A stretch of DNA of 64,000 nt from an uncultured Flavobacteriales bacterium (GCA_913056345.1 CAJXMH010000014.1:1-64000), one strand, 5' to 3'. Counted from the first letter of the stretch, positions 5,526-16,577 are shown. Numbers and translations: made by a program. The notes: generated from the letters alone by a model not told the origin.

Positions 5526-8500
5526 ATGACAAATTTTAGGAAACTCAATTTAATAGGTGGTTGGATCACATGGATCATTGCTACTGTTGTTTACATGCTA
5601 ACCATTGAACCCACAACAAGTTTTTGGGACTGTGGCGAATTCATTGCTACCGCATACAAACTAGAAGTTGGTCACCCCCCGGGAGCACCGCTTTTTATGA
5701 TGATCGCACGGTTTTTTACCCTATTTGCAGCTCCTGAACAGGCAGCTATGATGGTAAACACCATGTCAGGACTCGCGAGTTCATTCACGATACTTTTTCT
5801 GTTTTGGACAATTACTTCTTTTGGAAAAAAGATTGCACTTAAAACTGGAGAATTAACCGATGCTAAGCTTTACGCTGTGATAGGCAGTGGTTTTGTTGGC
5901 GCATTGGCCTACACTTTTACAGAATCTTTTTGGTTTTCAGCAGTTGAGGGTGAGGTTTATGCCTTGTCATCACTCTTTACTGCAGTGGTTTTCTGGGCCA
6001 TTTTAAAGTGGGAAGGTGCAGCAGATAAAAGCCATAACCTTAAGTGGCTTGTTCTCATTGCTTATCTAATGGGGCTCTCTATCGGAGTTCACTTGTTGAA
6101 CTTACTAGCTATACCGGCAATTGTGTTGGTCTTCTACTTCAGAAGATTCAAAGCCACTCCAAAAGGAATCATTACCGCGCTTGGTTTATCAGTTGTCATT
6201 TTAGCAACTATTCAATATGGAATCATTCCAGGTGCGATCATTATTGCATCTAAATTCGAACTCTTGTTCACCAATTCATTTGGCCTGCCTTTCAATACGG
6301 GCTTTATAGCCTATTTGGTAATTCTCATTGCGGCTATCATCTTTGGCTTGCATTACACCCAAAAGAATAAGAAGGTAATTGCAAACACTGCTTTATTGTG
6401 TGTTACCGCTATTCTTTTAGGATACTCCTCTTTTGCTGTTATCTTAATTCGGTCAAATGCTGATACGCCCATGGATGAAAACAATCCTGAGAATGTTTTC
6501 ACCTTTCTTTCTTATTTGAATCGTGAGCAATATGGAGATCGTCCACTTTTTAATGGACACTCTTTTAATTCTCCACTTGATACCAAAAAGCCTTACAAGG
6601 ACGGTTCCCCGCTTTATTATCAAGACAAAGAATCAGGAAAATACATTATCACAGATGATCGTAAAAACTCAATCCCAAATTTTGATGACCGTTTTTTAAG
6701 CTTAATTCCAAGAATGTGGAGTCAGGAAGGAAAACACAAATCCCATTATAAAAAATGGTCGGGCTTTAAGGGAAAGCCGGTGCGCTATCAAGATGCCAAC
6801 GGGCAAGCCAAGGTAATCAACACACCAACCTTCGGTGAAAACATGAGTTATCTTTTCAAGTACCAACTCGGCTGGATGTACTGGCGTTACTTTATGTGGA
6901 ACTTCTCTGGAAGACAGAACGACGTTCAAGGGCATGGTAATAACGTTCATGGTAATTGGATCTCAGGAATTGACTTTATAGATGAAGCTCGTTTGGGCAG
7001 TCAGGATAATTTACCAGATTACATTTCAGAGAGTCCTGCTAACAACAAATATTATATGTTGCCCTTTTTACTAGGTTTAATTGGATTAACCTTTCAAGTA
7101 AGCCGCGATAAAAAAGACGGAGCAATTGTAGGCTTATTATTCTTTTTCACAGGAATTGCTATTGTGCTCTACCTGAATCAATATCCTTTGCAACCAAGGG
7201 AACGAGATTACGCTTATGCAGCTTCCTTTTACGCTTATGCCATTTGGATCGGCTTGGGTGTTTATGCCATCTTCGACTTTTTGAAGAATAAACTTCCCGC
7301 AAAACTATCAGCGATGGCAGTTACTTTAGCCTGCCTTGTGCTAGTACCTGGAATTTTAGCGTCAGAAAACTGGGACGACCACAGCAGAGCTGACCGATAC
7401 ACTGGAAGAGACTTTGCAAAAAACTACCTTGATTCTTGCGCACCAAACGCGATCTTATTTACCAATGGAGATAATGATACCTTCCCACTGTGGTATGTGC
7501 AAGAGGTTGAAGAATACCGCACGGATGTGAGGGTAATCAATTTGAGTCTTTTAAATACGGATTGGTACATTAACCAAATGCGTAAGAAAGCTTACGACAG
7601 TGAGCCTATTCCGCTTAATTTGCCTGAAAAGAAAATCAGACAAGGCACGAATGATTATTTACCTGTTTACGAAAGAAAGCAGATCAAAGGTCATATTGAT
7701 GTAGACGATTTGATCGATTTTATCAAGAGCAATAATTCTCAAACTAAAATTCAAGTTAGTAGTGGAAAACGAATCGATTATATCCCAACTAAAAAACTAA
7801 AAGTTTCGGTTGATAAGCAAAAAGTATTAGCCAATGGAACTGTACCGCCTGAAATGGCTGATCAAGTGACGGATATCAAATGGGAAATCAAGAAGAATTA
7901 CGTCTTGAAAAATGACCTTACCATTCTAGATATCTTATCAGCCAATGATTGGGAGCGACCAATTTACTTTGCTAGTACAACAGGTTTAGCAAGTTACATT
8001 GGTTTAGAAGATTACTTCAGAGCTGAAGGCATGACCTACCGCTTGGTTCCTGTGAAGAAGCAACCTTCTGCTGACGGAAACCCTGGTTATGTTAATTCAG
8101 ACATTCTATATGATCGTCTAATGAATGACTTCCACTGGGGTGGAATGGATACAAACGACATTTACATGGATGAAACAAACCGCAGAATGACTATGAGTTT
8201 GCGGATTACCTTCTCAAGACTGGCTGAGCAGTTAATTGCTGAGCAAAGAAATGAAGACGCTAAGGCAGTGCTTGACAAAGCCTTTGAGGTGATGCCTGAG
8301 AAAAATGTTCCTTATGATGTATTTGTAATGTATCTAGCTGAAAACTATTATGCGATTGGCGAAAATGAGAAAGGAAATGAGATCGTTGGCAAATTAGCTG
8401 ATATGTATGAAAAGGAAGTTGCTTATTACCGTTCACTTAAACCAAAGTATAGACAAAGCCTAAGGAGCGAAGAACAGCAAGCTACTGCAATTTTGAATAG

Positions 8501-8606
8501 GCTTTTGGTAATTACGACCCAACAATATCCACAAGGTGAGTTTGGCGAAAAACTTAAAGAAAGATTAATGCCTTATTTTGGACAAGTGAGTCCTCAAAGT
8601 AGGTAA
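5526..8606 (+). CDS. DUF2723 (TMEM260-like) integral membrane glycosyltransferase-family protein
   Basis: This 1026-residue protein starts with a hydrophobic multi-pass domain. After the first helix comes WDCGEF (34-39), the acidic loop motif of DUF2723, then GHPPGAPL, with about seven or eight further helices to residue 330. More helices occur at about 515-615. The C-terminal 400 residues are soluble and end in a helical TPR-like region (about 900-1000). The eukaryotic relative TMEM260 is an O-mannosyltransferase using a lipid-linked sugar, and the fold resembles GT-C enzymes. Substrate here is unknown; the outward-facing loops imply a periplasmic protein or glycan acceptor. The ATG follows a Bacteroidota-style AT-rich leader. 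Confidence 0.88.
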   Translation: MTNFRKLNLIGGWITWIIATVVYMLTIEPTTSFWDCGEFIATAYKLEVGHPPGAPLFMMIARFFTLFAAPEQAAMMVNTMSGLASSFTILFLFWTITSFGKKIALKTGELTDAKLYAVIGSGFVGALAYTFTESFWFSAVEGEVYALSSLFTAVVFWAILKWEGAADKSHNLKWLVLIAYLMGLSIGVHLLNLLAIPAIVLVFYFRRFKATPKGIITALGLSVVILATIQYGIIPGAIIIASKFELLFTNSFGLPFNTGFIAYLVILIAAIIFGLHYTQKNKKVIANTALLCVTAILLGYSSFAVILIRSNADTPMDENNPENVFTFLSYLNREQYGDRPLFNGHSFNSPLDTKKPYKDGSPLYYQDKESGKYIITDDRKNSIPNFDDRFLSLIPRMWSQEGKHKSHYKKWSGFKGKPVRYQDANGQAKVINTPTFGENMSYLFKYQLGWMYWRYFMWNFSGRQNDVQGHGNNVHGNWISGIDFIDEARLGSQDNLPDYISESPANNKYYMLPFLLGLIGLTFQVSRDKKDGAIVGLLFFFTGIAIVLYLNQYPLQPRERDYAYAASFYAYAIWIGLGVYAIFDFLKNKLPAKLSAMAVTLACLVLVPGILASENWDDHSRADRYTGRDFAKNYLDSCAPNAILFTNGDNDTFPLWYVQEVEEYRTDVRVINLSLLNTDWYINQMRKKAYDSEPIPLNLPEKKIRQGTNDYLPVYERKQIKGHIDVDDLIDFIKSNNSQTKIQVSSGKRIDYIPTKKLKVSVDKQKVLANGTVPPEMADQVTDIKWEIKKNYVLKNDLTILDILSANDWERPIYFASTTGLASYIGLEDYFRAEGMTYRLVPVKKQPSADGNPGYVNSDILYDRLMNDFHWGGMDTNDIYMDETNRRMTMSLRITFSRLAEQLIAEQRNEDAKAVLDKAFEVMPEKNVPYDVFVMYLAENYYAIGENEKGNEIVGKLADMYEKEVAYYRSLKPKYRQSLRSEEQQATAILNRLLVITTQQYPQGEFGEKLKERLMPYFGQVSPQSR

Positions 8607-8616
8607 TATTGTAGTT

Positions 8617-9135
8617 ATGAGCACAAAAGCCTATTTATCAATAATTTACTTTGTCTTTTTGAGTTTAACTACTCAAGCTTCAATTAAAGACAGCATTGCC
8701 TTAAAAGGCAGCATCTACAACAATGTTGATCAAGTTAGGAATGTGGTAATCAAGATATTCGATGGTAATACTTTATACAAAACAGTTAAAGTTGGTTCAT
8801 CAAATCGGTTTAAAACCTATCTGCCTACCAACAAAATGCTGACTATCCAAATAGAAGCCCCAGGCTTTCACGAAAAAAGGTTTCAATTTAACACAGATAT
8901 ACCTAAGGGCTTAAACAAAATTCCTGAGTACTATTTTGACATGGATATTTTCAAAAAAAGTGAACTTGAAGGCGTTAACCCTTCTTTGCTCGACTTCCCT
9001 GCCGGTTTGGTTTTTTACGACGAAAGAAAAAAGGAGTTTGTGCACAACAAGAGCTACACCAAGAAGATGAAGAAGGAATACTACAAACTTCTTGAAGAAG
9101 CTAAGCTCAGTCAAAGAGCCCCATTAGAGGAATAG
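8617..9135 (+). CDS. Secreted protein of unknown function
   Basis: This 172-residue protein has a signal peptide (MSTKAYLSIIYFVFLSLTTQA). A beta-rich segment follows (about 27-85) that resembles the carboxypeptidase-regulatory-like fold (KGSIYNN, VVIKIFDGNTLYK, LTIQIEAPGF). The C-terminal half (110-172) holds SLLDFPAGLVFYDE and a charged helix. I believe this C-terminal block recurs in Bacteroidota secreted proteins, but I cannot name the family. The gene starts 10 bases after the DUF2723 stop and ends 18 before mscS, so the three may form an operon. Confidence 0.6.
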   Translation: MSTKAYLSIIYFVFLSLTTQASIKDSIALKGSIYNNVDQVRNVVIKIFDGNTLYKTVKVGSSNRFKTYLPTNKMLTIQIEAPGFHEKRFQFNTDIPKGLNKIPEYYFDMDIFKKSELEGVNPSLLDFPAGLVFYDERKKEFVHNKSYTKKMKKEYYKLLEEAKLSQRAPLEE

Positions 9136-9153
9136 ATCAAACACCCGAATGCT

Positions 9154-10044
9154 ATGAATGAATTTGACATCCAAAAAGCCTACAAGCTAATTAGCGAAAA
9201 ACTTATTCATTGGATGGAGGACTTTGTAGCCATGTTGCCCAATATGGCAATGGCTGTTGTAGTTCTAGTAGCCTTTTATTTTCTTGCAAGACTTGCCAAA
9301 AAAGGAGTAAGCAAAATGCTTGGAAGTGTTTCAGGCAACATTAGCCTAAACCACCTGATTGAAAACATTATTTACTTTATTGTAATTTCCATTGGCTGCT
9401 TTGTAGCGTTGGATATACTGGAGCTAGAAAAGACAGTAACCTCACTACTTGCAGGTGTTGGGGTAATTGGTCTAGCACTTGGTTTTGCTTTTCAAGACAC
9501 AGCTGCCAACTTTGTTTCAGGCATCTTTTTAGCCGTTAAAAGCCCGATAGATAGTGGAGATGTGGTGCAACTTGGAGATGTTATGGGTGTGGTAAGCAAG
9601 ATCAACCTACGTGCCACTGAAATTCATACTTTTCAAGGAACACTAGTTGTCATTCCAAACAAAGATGTTTTTCAAAACCCCCTTTATAATTTTTCGCATA
9701 GTGGCAAAAGAAGGGTTGACCTAAGTTGTGGAATTTCCTATGGCGACGACCTAGAAAAAGTAAAAGCAGTTACGGAAAAAGCCATTAAATCTACTGATGG
9801 GGTTCTGAGCTCGGAACCAATCAAGTTCTTCTACACAGGATTTGGCGATAGCTCGATCAATTTTATTATTTGTGCTTGGATCGAGCAAATTGACCAAGGC
9901 GGTTTCCTTGAAACACAAAGCAACATGATCATGTCTCTCAAGGCTGCTTTTGATGAAAATGACATCATGATTCCTTTCCCAATCAGAACCTTGGATTTTG
10001 GAATCAAAGGTGGTGAAAAATTAAAGTCGATGCTAAACGACTAA
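9154..10044 (+). CDS. mscS: MscS-family small-conductance mechanosensitive channel
   Basis: This 296-residue protein has three membrane helices, two N-terminal (about 25-45 and 68-85) and the pore helix TM3 (about 92-125) with the Gly/Ala pattern LLAGVGVIGLALGFAFQDT. The beta domain follows (SGDVVQLGDVMGVV, then NKDVFQNPLYNFSH), then the alpha/beta cage. Such channels release solutes on hypo-osmotic shock from the inner membrane. Length is close to E. coli MscS (286). It directly follows the unknown secreted protein with an 18-base gap. Confidence 0.92.
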   Translation: MNEFDIQKAYKLISEKLIHWMEDFVAMLPNMAMAVVVLVAFYFLARLAKKGVSKMLGSVSGNISLNHLIENIIYFIVISIGCFVALDILELEKTVTSLLAGVGVIGLALGFAFQDTAANFVSGIFLAVKSPIDSGDVVQLGDVMGVVSKINLRATEIHTFQGTLVVIPNKDVFQNPLYNFSHSGKRRVDLSCGISYGDDLEKVKAVTEKAIKSTDGVLSSEPIKFFYTGFGDSSINFIICAWIEQIDQGGFLETQSNMIMSLKAAFDENDIMIPFPIRTLDFGIKGGEKLKSMLND

Positions 10045-10101
10045 GCTCTTCATTCAACTCAAATCCCCCAAATTAGCATTCTAGTCAAAAAATAAAGGGC
10101 T

Positions 10102-10109
10102 TAACTTTG
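10102..10109 (+). promoter_or_regulatory. -7 box placed 4 bases before the gpmI ATG
   Basis: TAACTTTG matches TAnnTTTG exactly; only TTTT separates it from the ATG at 10114. With the usual 6-7 bases from box to start site, transcription would begin at or inside the ATG, that is, a leaderless mRNA. Confidence 0.45.
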
Positions 10110-10113
10110 TTTT

Positions 10114-11640
10114 ATGAAGAAAGCAAAGAAATTAGCACTTATCATTTTAGATGGCTGGGGCTATGGAAAAAGAGATGAAAGTGATGCCGTATTTCAAGCT
10201 CAAACTCCAGTTTTTGATGAACTCATTAAATCAAATCCAAATGCCACTTTAGTCACCGACGGCGAAAAGGTAGGTCTACCAAAAGGCCAAATGGGAAACT
10301 CTGAAGTAGGGCACCTGAATATTGGAGCTGGCAGAGTAGTCTACCAAGAGTTAGTCCGTATTAACCGAGCCATTGAAAGCGGTGAATTAGCCAAGAATCA
10401 AACACTTATCAATGCTTTTCAATACGCAAATGAGCGTAAGAAAGCAGTTCATTTTATAGGCTTAGTTTCCAATGGCGGAATCCATTCACATCAGAATCAC
10501 CTGATCGCGCTCTGCCAAATGGCCAAAGAACTCAAGGTTGAGAGAAGCTACATTCATGCATTTACTGATGGAAGAGATACTGATCCACATAGCGCAAAGG
10601 GTTTTATTGAAACTGTTGAGGAGGCTATCAGAGAGACTCCTACCAAAATTGCAAGCCTTGTAGGTCGTTATTATGCTATGGATAGAGACTTAAGATGGGA
10701 ACGCATTAAGCTAGCTTATGATCTTTTAACCAAAGGTAAAGGAGAAAAGTTTGAGACAGCGAAGGAAGGAATAGAGGCCTCTTATCAGGCAGGTATCACA
10801 GACGAATTCATCAAACCAATTGCCATAAGTGACAAGCAGGGAAATGCCTTGACGAAAGTCCAAGAAGGGGATGTTGTTATCAGTTTTAATTTTAGAACGG
10901 ATCGGTGCAGACAAATTACACGAGCACTACATCAAGAGGACTTCCCAGAAAATGGGATGCAAAAAATGAATTTGCATTACCTCACCATGACCAATTACAA
11001 CGATAGTTTCGAAGACGTTAAGGTAATATTTAAGAAAAACAACCTAGAAAACACCCTAGGTGAAATGCTTAGCAAAGCAAATAAAAAGCAAATCAGGATT
11101 GCAGAAACAGAGAAATATCCACATGTCACATTTTTCTTTTCAGGAGGGAGAGAAAAGGTTTTTGAAGGTGAAAAGCGCATCATGGTCAACTCACCAAAAG
11201 TTGCTACTTATGACCTACAACCAGAAATGAGTGCCGGCGAAGTAACAGATAAGATCGTAGAAGAAATAAAGACCGAATGGGCTGATTTCATTTGTTTGAA
11301 TTTTGCTAATCCGGATATGGTTGGCCATACCGGAGTTAGAGAAGCTATTGTAAAAGCGGTAGAAACGGTGGATTCTTGTCTTGGAAAAATAGTTGAAACT
11401 GGAAAATCGCATGACTATTCATTCATCATTATTGCTGACCATGGAAATGCGGATTACATTGTAAATAATGATGGCTCTCCCCACACGGCGCATACCACTA
11501 ATCCTGTTCCTATTATCCTTGTTGATGGTAACAATGATCAAATTAAGTCAGGTAAATTAGCCGATGTTGCGCCTACGATTTTAAGCTTAATGGGACTTAA
11601 AATACCTGAAGAAATGAACGGAGAAGTGCTGATTTATTAA
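10114..11640 (+). CDS. gpmI: 2,3-bisphosphoglycerate-independent phosphoglycerate mutase
   Basis: This 508-residue cytosolic enzyme interconverts 3- and 2-phosphoglycerate in glycolysis. The alkaline-phosphatase fold is clear. ILDGWG (11-16) holds the metal Asp, GQMGNSEVGHLNIGAGR (59-75) contains the catalytic Ser63, and HAFTDGRDTDPHSA (about 148-161), GRYYAMDRD and IADHGNADY (about 441-449) supply the remaining metal ligands. Length equals the family norm of 505-515. It stands between mscS and an M20 peptidase, with its own -7 box directly upstream, so it is probably transcribed separately. Confidence 0.97.
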   Translation: MKKAKKLALIILDGWGYGKRDESDAVFQAQTPVFDELIKSNPNATLVTDGEKVGLPKGQMGNSEVGHLNIGAGRVVYQELVRINRAIESGELAKNQTLINAFQYANERKKAVHFIGLVSNGGIHSHQNHLIALCQMAKELKVERSYIHAFTDGRDTDPHSAKGFIETVEEAIRETPTKIASLVGRYYAMDRDLRWERIKLAYDLLTKGKGEKFETAKEGIEASYQAGITDEFIKPIAISDKQGNALTKVQEGDVVISFNFRTDRCRQITRALHQEDFPENGMQKMNLHYLTMTNYNDSFEDVKVIFKKNNLENTLGEMLSKANKKQIRIAETEKYPHVTFFFSGGREKVFEGEKRIMVNSPKVATYDLQPEMSAGEVTDKIVEEIKTEWADFICLNFANPDMVGHTGVREAIVKAVETVDSCLGKIVETGKSHDYSFIIIADHGNADYIVNNDGSPHTAHTTNPVPIILVDGNNDQIKSGKLADVAPTILSLMGLKIPEEMNGEVLIY

Positions 11641-11689
11641 GCAATAAGGCCTCAATTGATTAATTTCGAAAACAAAATTATTTTCCTTG

Positions 11690-13063
11690 ATGAAAGAAGT
11701 AAACAATTACCTAGAAAAAAACAAAGAACGTTTTGTAGAAGAGCTGATCTCACTTTTAAAAATTCCTTCAATAAGTGCTGATTCCAACTATAAAAACGAA
11801 GTCATTAAGGCTGCTAATGCGGTTTGCGTGGAACTCGAAAAAGCGGGAGCGGATAAGGTAGAGCTCTGTGAAACTGCCGGATTTCCTGTAGTGTACGCTG
11901 AAAAGATCATCGACCCAAAGCTGCCAACCGTTTTAGTCTACGGGCATTACGATGTTCAACCAGCAGATCCTATTGAATTATGGGATAGTCCTCCTTTTCA
12001 GCCGGTAATTAAAGACAATAAGATCTATGCAAGAGGAGCTGCTGATGACAAAGGTCAAATGTACATGCATGTTAAGGCCTTTGAATTTATGATGCAGACG
12101 GACCAACTTCCCTGTAATGTTAAGTTTATCATTGAAGGTGAAGAGGAAGTGGGTTCAGTGAGTTTAGAAGGTTTCATAGAAGAAAATAAAGAGAGGCTAA
12201 AAGCGGACATCATTCTGATCTCCGATACAAGTATGCTTTCTTTAGAAAACCCCTCTATTACAACCGGATTGAAAGGCCTCAGTTACATGGAAGTCGAAGT
12301 TACAGGTCCAAACCGTGATTTACATTCAGGACTGTATGGTGGAGCTGTTGCGAACCCGATTAATGTATTGTGTGATATGATCTCCTCGCTTAAAGACGAG
12401 CAAAATCGTATCAGCATTCCTGGCTTCTACGACAAAGTGATCGATGCATCTGATGAAGAACGTGCTTTAATCGCGAAGACCCCATTTAGCCTAGAAGAAT
12501 ACAAGAAAAAATTAGATATAGATGAGGTTTCAGGAGAAGAAGGTTATTCAACTATAGAGCGAACAGGGATTCGCCCAACCTTAGACGTTAATGGTATATG
12601 GGGCGGCTATATTGGAGAAGGCGCTAAAACCGTGCTTCCTTCCAAAGCTTATGCGAAAATTTCCATGCGTTTAGTGCCTGATCAAAGTGATGAAGAAATT
12701 TCTGCCCTCTTTCAAAAGCACCTAGAATCAATCGCGCCAAAATCTGTGAAAGTAAAAGTGAATCCACATCATGGTGCCACCCCTTACGTTATGCCAATTG
12801 ACATCCCGGAATATAAGGCAGCAAGCGAGGCTATGAAGATTTCATTTGACAAAACACCTGTTCCGGTAAGAGCAGGAGGGAGCATTCCTATTGTAGCTCT
12901 TTTTGAACAAGTACTTGGCTTGAAATCTATCTTACTTGGCTTTGGATTAGATACAGATGCAATACATTCACCTAACGAGCACTTTGGCATAGAAAACTTT
13001 ATGAAAGGAACTGAAACCATTATCCATTTTTATGAGCAGTATGCTAAAATGAAGGCTGAATGA
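11690..13063 (+). CDS. M20-family metallodipeptidase
   Basis: From the ATG at 11690 (an overlapping TTG at 11687 is possible) the product has 457 residues. Zinc-site motifs of M20 exopeptidases are present: YGHYDVQPADP, RGAADDKGQMY and IEGEEEVGS, plus the dimerisation lid (DLHSGLYGGAVANP). The substrate is probably a short peptide or dipeptide, as in the CNDP/ArgE-DapE-related dipeptidase branch; no signal peptide, so cytosolic. The stop overlaps the next ATG (ATGA), so the downstream lipoprotein gene is co-translated. Confidence 0.9.
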   Translation: MKEVNNYLEKNKERFVEELISLLKIPSISADSNYKNEVIKAANAVCVELEKAGADKVELCETAGFPVVYAEKIIDPKLPTVLVYGHYDVQPADPIELWDSPPFQPVIKDNKIYARGAADDKGQMYMHVKAFEFMMQTDQLPCNVKFIIEGEEEVGSVSLEGFIEENKERLKADIILISDTSMLSLENPSITTGLKGLSYMEVEVTGPNRDLHSGLYGGAVANPINVLCDMISSLKDEQNRISIPGFYDKVIDASDEERALIAKTPFSLEEYKKKLDIDEVSGEEGYSTIERTGIRPTLDVNGIWGGYIGEGAKTVLPSKAYAKISMRLVPDQSDEEISALFQKHLESIAPKSVKVKVNPHHGATPYVMPIDIPEYKAASEAMKISFDKTPVPVRAGGSIPIVALFEQVLGLKSILLGFGLDTDAIHSPNEHFGIENFMKGTETIIHFYEQYAKMKAE

Positions 13064-13530
13064 GACTAAGCAAATTTATTTTAGGTCTTTTATTCATGCT
13101 TAGCTTGAGCGCATGCGTGAATTACGAAGAAGTTGAAATTACCGACATCAAAAGCATTCGCTTGGTTGAATTGACTGATCGAGAGCTACAAGTTGAAACG
13201 GAAGTTGAAATAGAAAATCCAAACAGCTTTGAAATTACGGTAGTTGAATCCTCCTTTCGAGTTACAGTGGAAGATAAAGCTATTGGAACCGCTAGTATCT
13301 TAGATCAAGTAAGCGTAGCAGGCAATTCAAAAAAATACTATAAGCTATTGCTAAATAGCTCATTGGAGGATTTAGAACAAAATGCAATGACTAATCTTCT
13401 GGCCATTACCGCTTCAGGAAAAGACAATATCAAGTTCAAAATTGATGGCTACATAATTGGAAAGGCGCTTTTTAATAAGCGAAAGGTCCAAATAAGCAGA
13501 GAGGGCGAAGTTCCGCTAAAGTTATTTTAA
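13060..13530 (+). CDS. LEA type 2-like lipoprotein
   Basis: This 156-residue protein has a lipoprotein signal ending in LSLSAC, with the lipid Cys at residue 19. The mature part matches the LEA-2/WHy-type beta sandwich: TEVEIENPNSFEITVVES, then a second strand set with a conserved Asn-Pro pair. Such proteins are envelope-anchored and possibly tied to desiccation or envelope stress, but their function is unproven. It is coupled to the M20 peptidase by an ATGA overlap, with no obvious functional link. Confidence 0.75.
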   Translation: MRLSKFILGLLFMLSLSACVNYEEVEITDIKSIRLVELTDRELQVETEVEIENPNSFEITVVESSFRVTVEDKAIGTASILDQVSVAGNSKKYYKLLLNSSLEDLEQNAMTNLLAITASGKDNIKFKIDGYIIGKALFNKRKVQISREGEVPLKLF

Positions 13531-13607
13531 ACTCTGAAGCAAGTATTTAGTCAACAGAGTTCTCATACCATAGGCTCTATATAAACCGTTACTTTTAAAC
13601 AAATAGT

Positions 13608-15626
13608 ATGAAAAAAAGCAACGAACTCATTCACGAAAGCAGCCCCTATCTCTTACAACATGCCTACAATCCTGTAGATTGGAAAGCGTGGAATAAAGAG
13701 AGTTTAGCTCTTGCCAAAAAACAAAACAAACCCTTATTGATCAGCATAGGCTATTCAGCTTGTCATTGGTGCCATGTAATGGAAAAAGAGTCCTTTGAAG
13801 ACCAATCTTTAGCAAAGTTAATGAACGATCACTTTGTTTGTATAAAGGTTGATAGAGAAGAAAGACCAGATCTTGACCAATTGTATATGACTGCAGTTCA
13901 GGCCATGAGTGGCCGAGGAGGTTGGCCGCTAAATTGTTTTGCAACCCCTGATGGAAGGCCGTTTTACGGAGGGACTTATTTTCCGCCGGAGCAATGGGAG
14001 AATATCTTGACTCAGCTGGCAAATGTTTATGAAAAAGAGCCTCAAAAAGTAGAAGAATACGCTGTTAAGTTGACCAAAGGGGTGCAAACAGCTTCTTTAA
14101 TAGAAAAAAATGAAAATCAATCCGACTTTAACCTAGCAGTTTTAAATACTTCTCTAAAAAAATGGATTAAAGCATTTGATCCTGAAGACGGAGGAAATAA
14201 TCAAGCTCCAAAGTTTCCTGTACCCAACAACTATCAGTTTTTGTTGCATTATAACTACTATGCTCAAAATAAGCAGATCAGCCAGCACCTAGAATTAAGT
14301 CTTAAGAAGATGGCCTACGGAGGTATTTATGATCAAGTCGGTGGTGGCTTTGCTCGCTATGCAACGGATATGCAATGGAAGATACCGCACTTTGAAAAAA
14401 TGCTATATGACAACGCACAGCTAATTTCACTCTACTCTGAAGCATATCGGCAAAATCCCAAGACCCTCTATAAAGAGGTAGTTGCAGAAACGGTAGCTTT
14501 CTGCAAAAGAGAACTACTAGATGAAAGTGGATCGTTTTATTCAGCCCTTGATGCTGATTCAGAAGGAGAAGAAGGGAAATATTACGTTTGGAAAAGGGAT
14601 GAATTGAAAGCTATCTTAAAAGATGATTTTGACCTATTTGCCAAGCATTTTAATGTAAACACGGTAGGGCTTTGGGAAAATGGAAATTATATTTTGATGC
14701 AAACAGATAGCCTGGAAAGCTTAGCAAAAGATGCAGGTTTAGAACTTGAAACTTATCGGAATAAAATAAATTCACTTAAAGAAAAGCTGCTGAATAAAAG
14801 AGACGAAAGAGAAAAACCAGGTTTAGATGATAAGTCTCTAACCTCTTGGAATGCATTAATGATCAAAGGCCTTTGCGATGCATACCTCAGCTTTCATGAT
14901 GACTCCTACCTTGAGCTAGCAGAAGATTGCGCCAAGTTCATTCTGCGGGATCAGAAAAAGACAGATCAGGGCTTATGGCATTCCTATAAAAAAGGAAAGT
15001 CATCAATAAATGGATATTTAGAGGATTATAGCTTTTGCATTGAGGCATTTGTAGCTTTATACCAATGCAGCCTAAATGAAACTTACCTTGAGCAGGCTAA
15101 AAGTTGGTGTGAATTCGTTTTAACTCATTTTTTCGATGAAGAGGCTAATATGTTCTATTTTACTTCTGATGAAGATGAGGCCTTATTTAGCAGAAGTATG
15201 GAAGTTGATGACAATGTGATTCCATCCTCCAATAGCAGTATGGCAAAAGCTCTTATGCAAGTAGGTATACTTTACCATGAAGAAAAATACCAAGAGATCA
15301 GTCGCCAAATGTTGCGAAATATGGAGCACAAATTTGAGCAGTACCTACCGGGTGCTAGCAACTGGGCTCAACTCTTACTGTGGAATACTAAAACCTTTTA
15401 TGAACTAGCCATTGTAGGAGATGAAGCGCAAAAGGCCGTTAAAGATTGGCATATCAATTACACTCCGAATGTAATCGTCCTAGGACTTCAAGAAGCTAAT
15501 AGTACTTTGCCACTTCTTCAAAATAAGTGGAGTAGCTCATTACGCTACTATTTATGTTATGACAAAAGTTGTCGACAAGCTGTTGAAACAAGGGGTGAGA
15601 TTCTAGCCCAAATGGAAGAAAATTGA
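13608..15626 (+). CDS. DUF255 thioredoxin-fold protein (YyaL/spermatogenesis-associated 20 type)
   Basis: This 672-residue protein begins with a thioredoxin-like domain (about 1-165). It contains [14 protein letters not shown], the signature CHWCHVM (about 52-58) and [12 protein letters not shown]. An (alpha/alpha)6-barrel resembling N-acylglucosamine 2-epimerase/cellobiose-epimerase folds follows (about 190-560; [37 protein letters not shown]). The family is near universal yet of uncertain function. Both Cys residues of CHWC are kept. The TGA overlaps the next gene's TTG start, so the two are coupled. Confidence 0.92.
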   Translation: MKKSNELIHESSPYLLQHAYNPVDWKAWNKESLALAKKQNKPLLISIGYSACHWCHVMEKESFEDQSLAKLMNDHFVCIKVDREERPDLDQLYMTAVQAMSGRGGWPLNCFATPDGRPFYGGTYFPPEQWENILTQLANVYEKEPQKVEEYAVKLTKGVQTASLIEKNENQSDFNLAVLNTSLKKWIKAFDPEDGGNNQAPKFPVPNNYQFLLHYNYYAQNKQISQHLELSLKKMAYGGIYDQVGGGFARYATDMQWKIPHFEKMLYDNAQLISLYSEAYRQNPKTLYKEVVAETVAFCKRELLDESGSFYSALDADSEGEEGKYYVWKRDELKAILKDDFDLFAKHFNVNTVGLWENGNYILMQTDSLESLAKDAGLELETYRNKINSLKEKLLNKRDEREKPGLDDKSLTSWNALMIKGLCDAYLSFHDDSYLELAEDCAKFILRDQKKTDQGLWHSYKKGKSSINGYLEDYSFCIEAFVALYQCSLNETYLEQAKSWCEFVLTHFFDEEANMFYFTSDEDEALFSRSMEVDDNVIPSSNSSMAKALMQVGILYHEEKYQEISRQMLRNMEHKFEQYLPGASNWAQLLLWNTKTFYELAIVGDEAQKAVKDWHINYTPNVIVLGLQEANSTLPLLQNKWSSSLRYYLCYDKSCRQAVETRGEILAQMEEN

Positions 15627-16480
15627 AAGGTCTGCTGCTCTCGCTTTTCATAGCCTTTACCAGTCTTTATTTAAAGGCTCAGTTAATTGACCCTGCAGCT
15701 ACTAAATGGTTTGAGCTCGATAACTTTTTTAGCAAAGATGCAATTGCTGAACAAGGGATTGCAGCGATTCATATAAAGATTGACGAAAAAAAGGACGGAG
15801 AGATCATTAGAGAAAAGGGGGATTTTTTGCATTATGAATTTGACGCTGAAGGAAATCTAACTCAAAGTTTAAAAAACATAAGACTAGCAAACAGAATAGA
15901 CACCCTAGAAAATCTCTACACCTATAACGATAAAGGCCAATTGATTGAAAAGAATGAAATACATCCTCCGTTCCACTTTTCATTTCATTACCAATTCAAA
16001 GAAAATAGACCGATCAAAGAGATCAAAATTGACGAAAGTAAGCCCCTAAAGGATACGGTACAACAACATTTATATTCTTATAAAATCCAAGAGAATGGAA
16101 TTATTAAGGAAACCACCTATACCAATGGGTTGCCGTTTAAAAAAGAGCAAATTCGCTTTGGACAAAATGGTAGAATTACATCCCGCAAACTTAGTTATCA
16201 AAGAGGTGGTGCTTACCGGCATACTTTATACCACTATGAAAACAATCAATTGAAAAAGGTCCGCTTGACTAGTCGTTTCTCGAAAAAGTCAGAGCGCTTC
16301 AAGCAGTTTTTTTATAAAGAAGCGCAGCTTAATGAGGTTCTGATTTTTGAAGAAGGCAAGCGAACGCATAAACTGGCTGTGACCTACAAGAAAAATGGAT
16401 TAATTGAAGCCATTATCGAACGTGACTTTTTGGCCAAAAAGATCAAGATCTACTATTTCCTTTACTCAAAAAGCAGTTAA
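15623..16480 (+). CDS. Secreted protein of unknown function with RHS/YD-like strands
   Basis: This 285-residue protein starts at a TTG that overlaps the upstream TGA (TTGA) and opens with a signal peptide ([20 protein letters not shown]). There is no nearby ATG that would keep the signal. The body has repeated short strands of the form [27 protein letters not shown] and [12 protein letters not shown], spaced about 40-60 residues, like the YD/RHS or MORN-type strands of many Bacteroidota secreted proteins. Function is unknown. Translation is probably coupled to the DUF255 gene. Confidence 0.65.
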   Translation: MKGLLLSLFIAFTSLYLKAQLIDPAATKWFELDNFFSKDAIAEQGIAAIHIKIDEKKDGEIIREKGDFLHYEFDAEGNLTQSLKNIRLANRIDTLENLYTYNDKGQLIEKNEIHPPFHFSFHYQFKENRPIKEIKIDESKPLKDTVQQHLYSYKIQENGIIKETTYTNGLPFKKEQIRFGQNGRITSRKLSYQRGGAYRHTLYHYENNQLKKVRLTSRFSKKSERFKQFFYKEAQLNEVLIFEEGKRTHKLAVTYKKNGLIEAIIERDFLAKKIKIYYFLYSKSS

Positions 16481-16577
16481 GAAATCTAAGAGTTTATCAT
16501 GCTGCAGGCAGTAGCCTAATTCGCAGAAATTATCGGGCTTATGGTTAGGTCAACCCTAGCTTTTAATGCAGCCTGTC